Assembly (NCBI GenBank): GCA_947074195.1
Contig: CAMTOS010000024.1
Coordinates: 1-34,048, forward strand
DNA: 34,048 bases
Direction: 5' to 3'
From: an uncultured Bacteroides sp.
GTDB taxonomy: Bacteria > Bacteroidota > Bacteroidia > Bacteroidales > Bacteroidaceae
The notes under the pieces are model-generated. The model was not told the origin of the DNA. It ran no database searches and was given only the letters and a program-made list of their open reading frames with translations. The stretch's first letter is position 1, and each line of letters opens with the position of its first letter. Shown here one piece after another: positions 33,916-34,048 of this stretch. Position numbers and translations under genes: made by a program.

Positions 33916-34048
33916 ATGAAAAAAATAGTATATCTGATAATTGGTGTATTTCTTACAGTTTTAGGGTCATGTGCAGATAGAAATGATTTAGAGTTGAAAG
34001 AAAATACATTCAGAATTACACTCAATCCAGAGGAAACGGTATTTACCC
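33916..34048 (+). CDS. Lipoprotein, N-terminal fragment (cut by window end)
   Basis: The first 44 codons of a lipoprotein: MKKIVYLIIGVFLTVLGSC gives a lipobox with Cys19, followed by ADRNDLELKE, acidic as in surface-exported Bacteroidetes lipoproteins. The next segment, FRITLNPEETVF, resembles the strand after the lipid anchor in the first gene of the trio (INVTLALKSQANILF). A third member of the fimbrillin-like set is likely, but the visible part is too short to name a domain. Confidence 0.6.
   Translation, partial: MKKIVYLIIGVFLTVLGSCADRNDLELKENTFRITLNPEETVFT

Overview
The window reads as a Bacteroidales chromosome segment, probably Bacteroides or a near relative. The evidence is a SusC-type TonB-dependent transporter, many secreted glycosidases, abundant lipoproteins, GldB next to FabI, dipeptidyl peptidase IV, and recurrent TAnnTTTG -7 promoter elements in place of sigma70 boxes. 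Genus and species cannot be fixed from this sequence alone.

Layout. Positions 1-9.2 kb are mostly minus-strand carbohydrate genes: the N-terminal part of a SusC-like transporter, a CE7-like acetyl esterase, a GH43, a DUF4861 protein and a GH28. A plus-strand alpha/beta hydrolase and a HAD phosphatase are inserted among them. This looks like a pectin (galacturonan/side-chain) utilisation locus whose SusD, sensor and further enzymes would lie to the left of the window. Positions 9.5-24.4 kb are a core-metabolism island: fabI-gldB-methyltransferase (plus), a membrane protein with a decayed Nudix domain, dipeptidyl peptidase IV and lipA (minus), a PutA-like bifunctional proline catabolic enzyme with a long leader, a TIGR01212 radical-SAM protein, a flavodiiron protein, nagB and a small membrane protein. 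Positions 24.5-31.4 kb are a second carbohydrate module: a GH28 facing left, divergent from a GH3-GH95 operon. From 31.4 kb the DNA becomes markedly AT-rich and carries three tandem lipoprotein genes, at least one with a DUF6562 (fimbrillin-like) fold; the last is cut by the window end.

How the genes work together. The esterases would remove acetyl groups, the two GH28 enzymes would cut galacturonan, and GH43, GH3 and GH95 would trim pentose, glucose/xylose and fucose (or L-galactose) side chains. Products would enter through the SusC system. Shared upstream words support co-regulation: AGGTGGAA occurs before the hydrolase, GH43 and the second GH28, and AGGGGTATTT occurs before both GH28 genes. 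The housekeeping promoters I inspected lack AGGTGGAA.

Most unusual non-coding structure. Two intergenic arrays (about 4165-4262 and 20603-20691) are built from degenerate units at about 22-nt spacing, with alternating inverted cores that can fold in mutually exclusive ways. Other items are a 370-nt putA leader with a possible 31-residue peptide, and mirror-repeat terminators after GH43, DUF4861, GH28, nagB and the 24.4 kb convergent pair. I saw no tRNA, rRNA, CRISPR, transposase, integrase or defence system.
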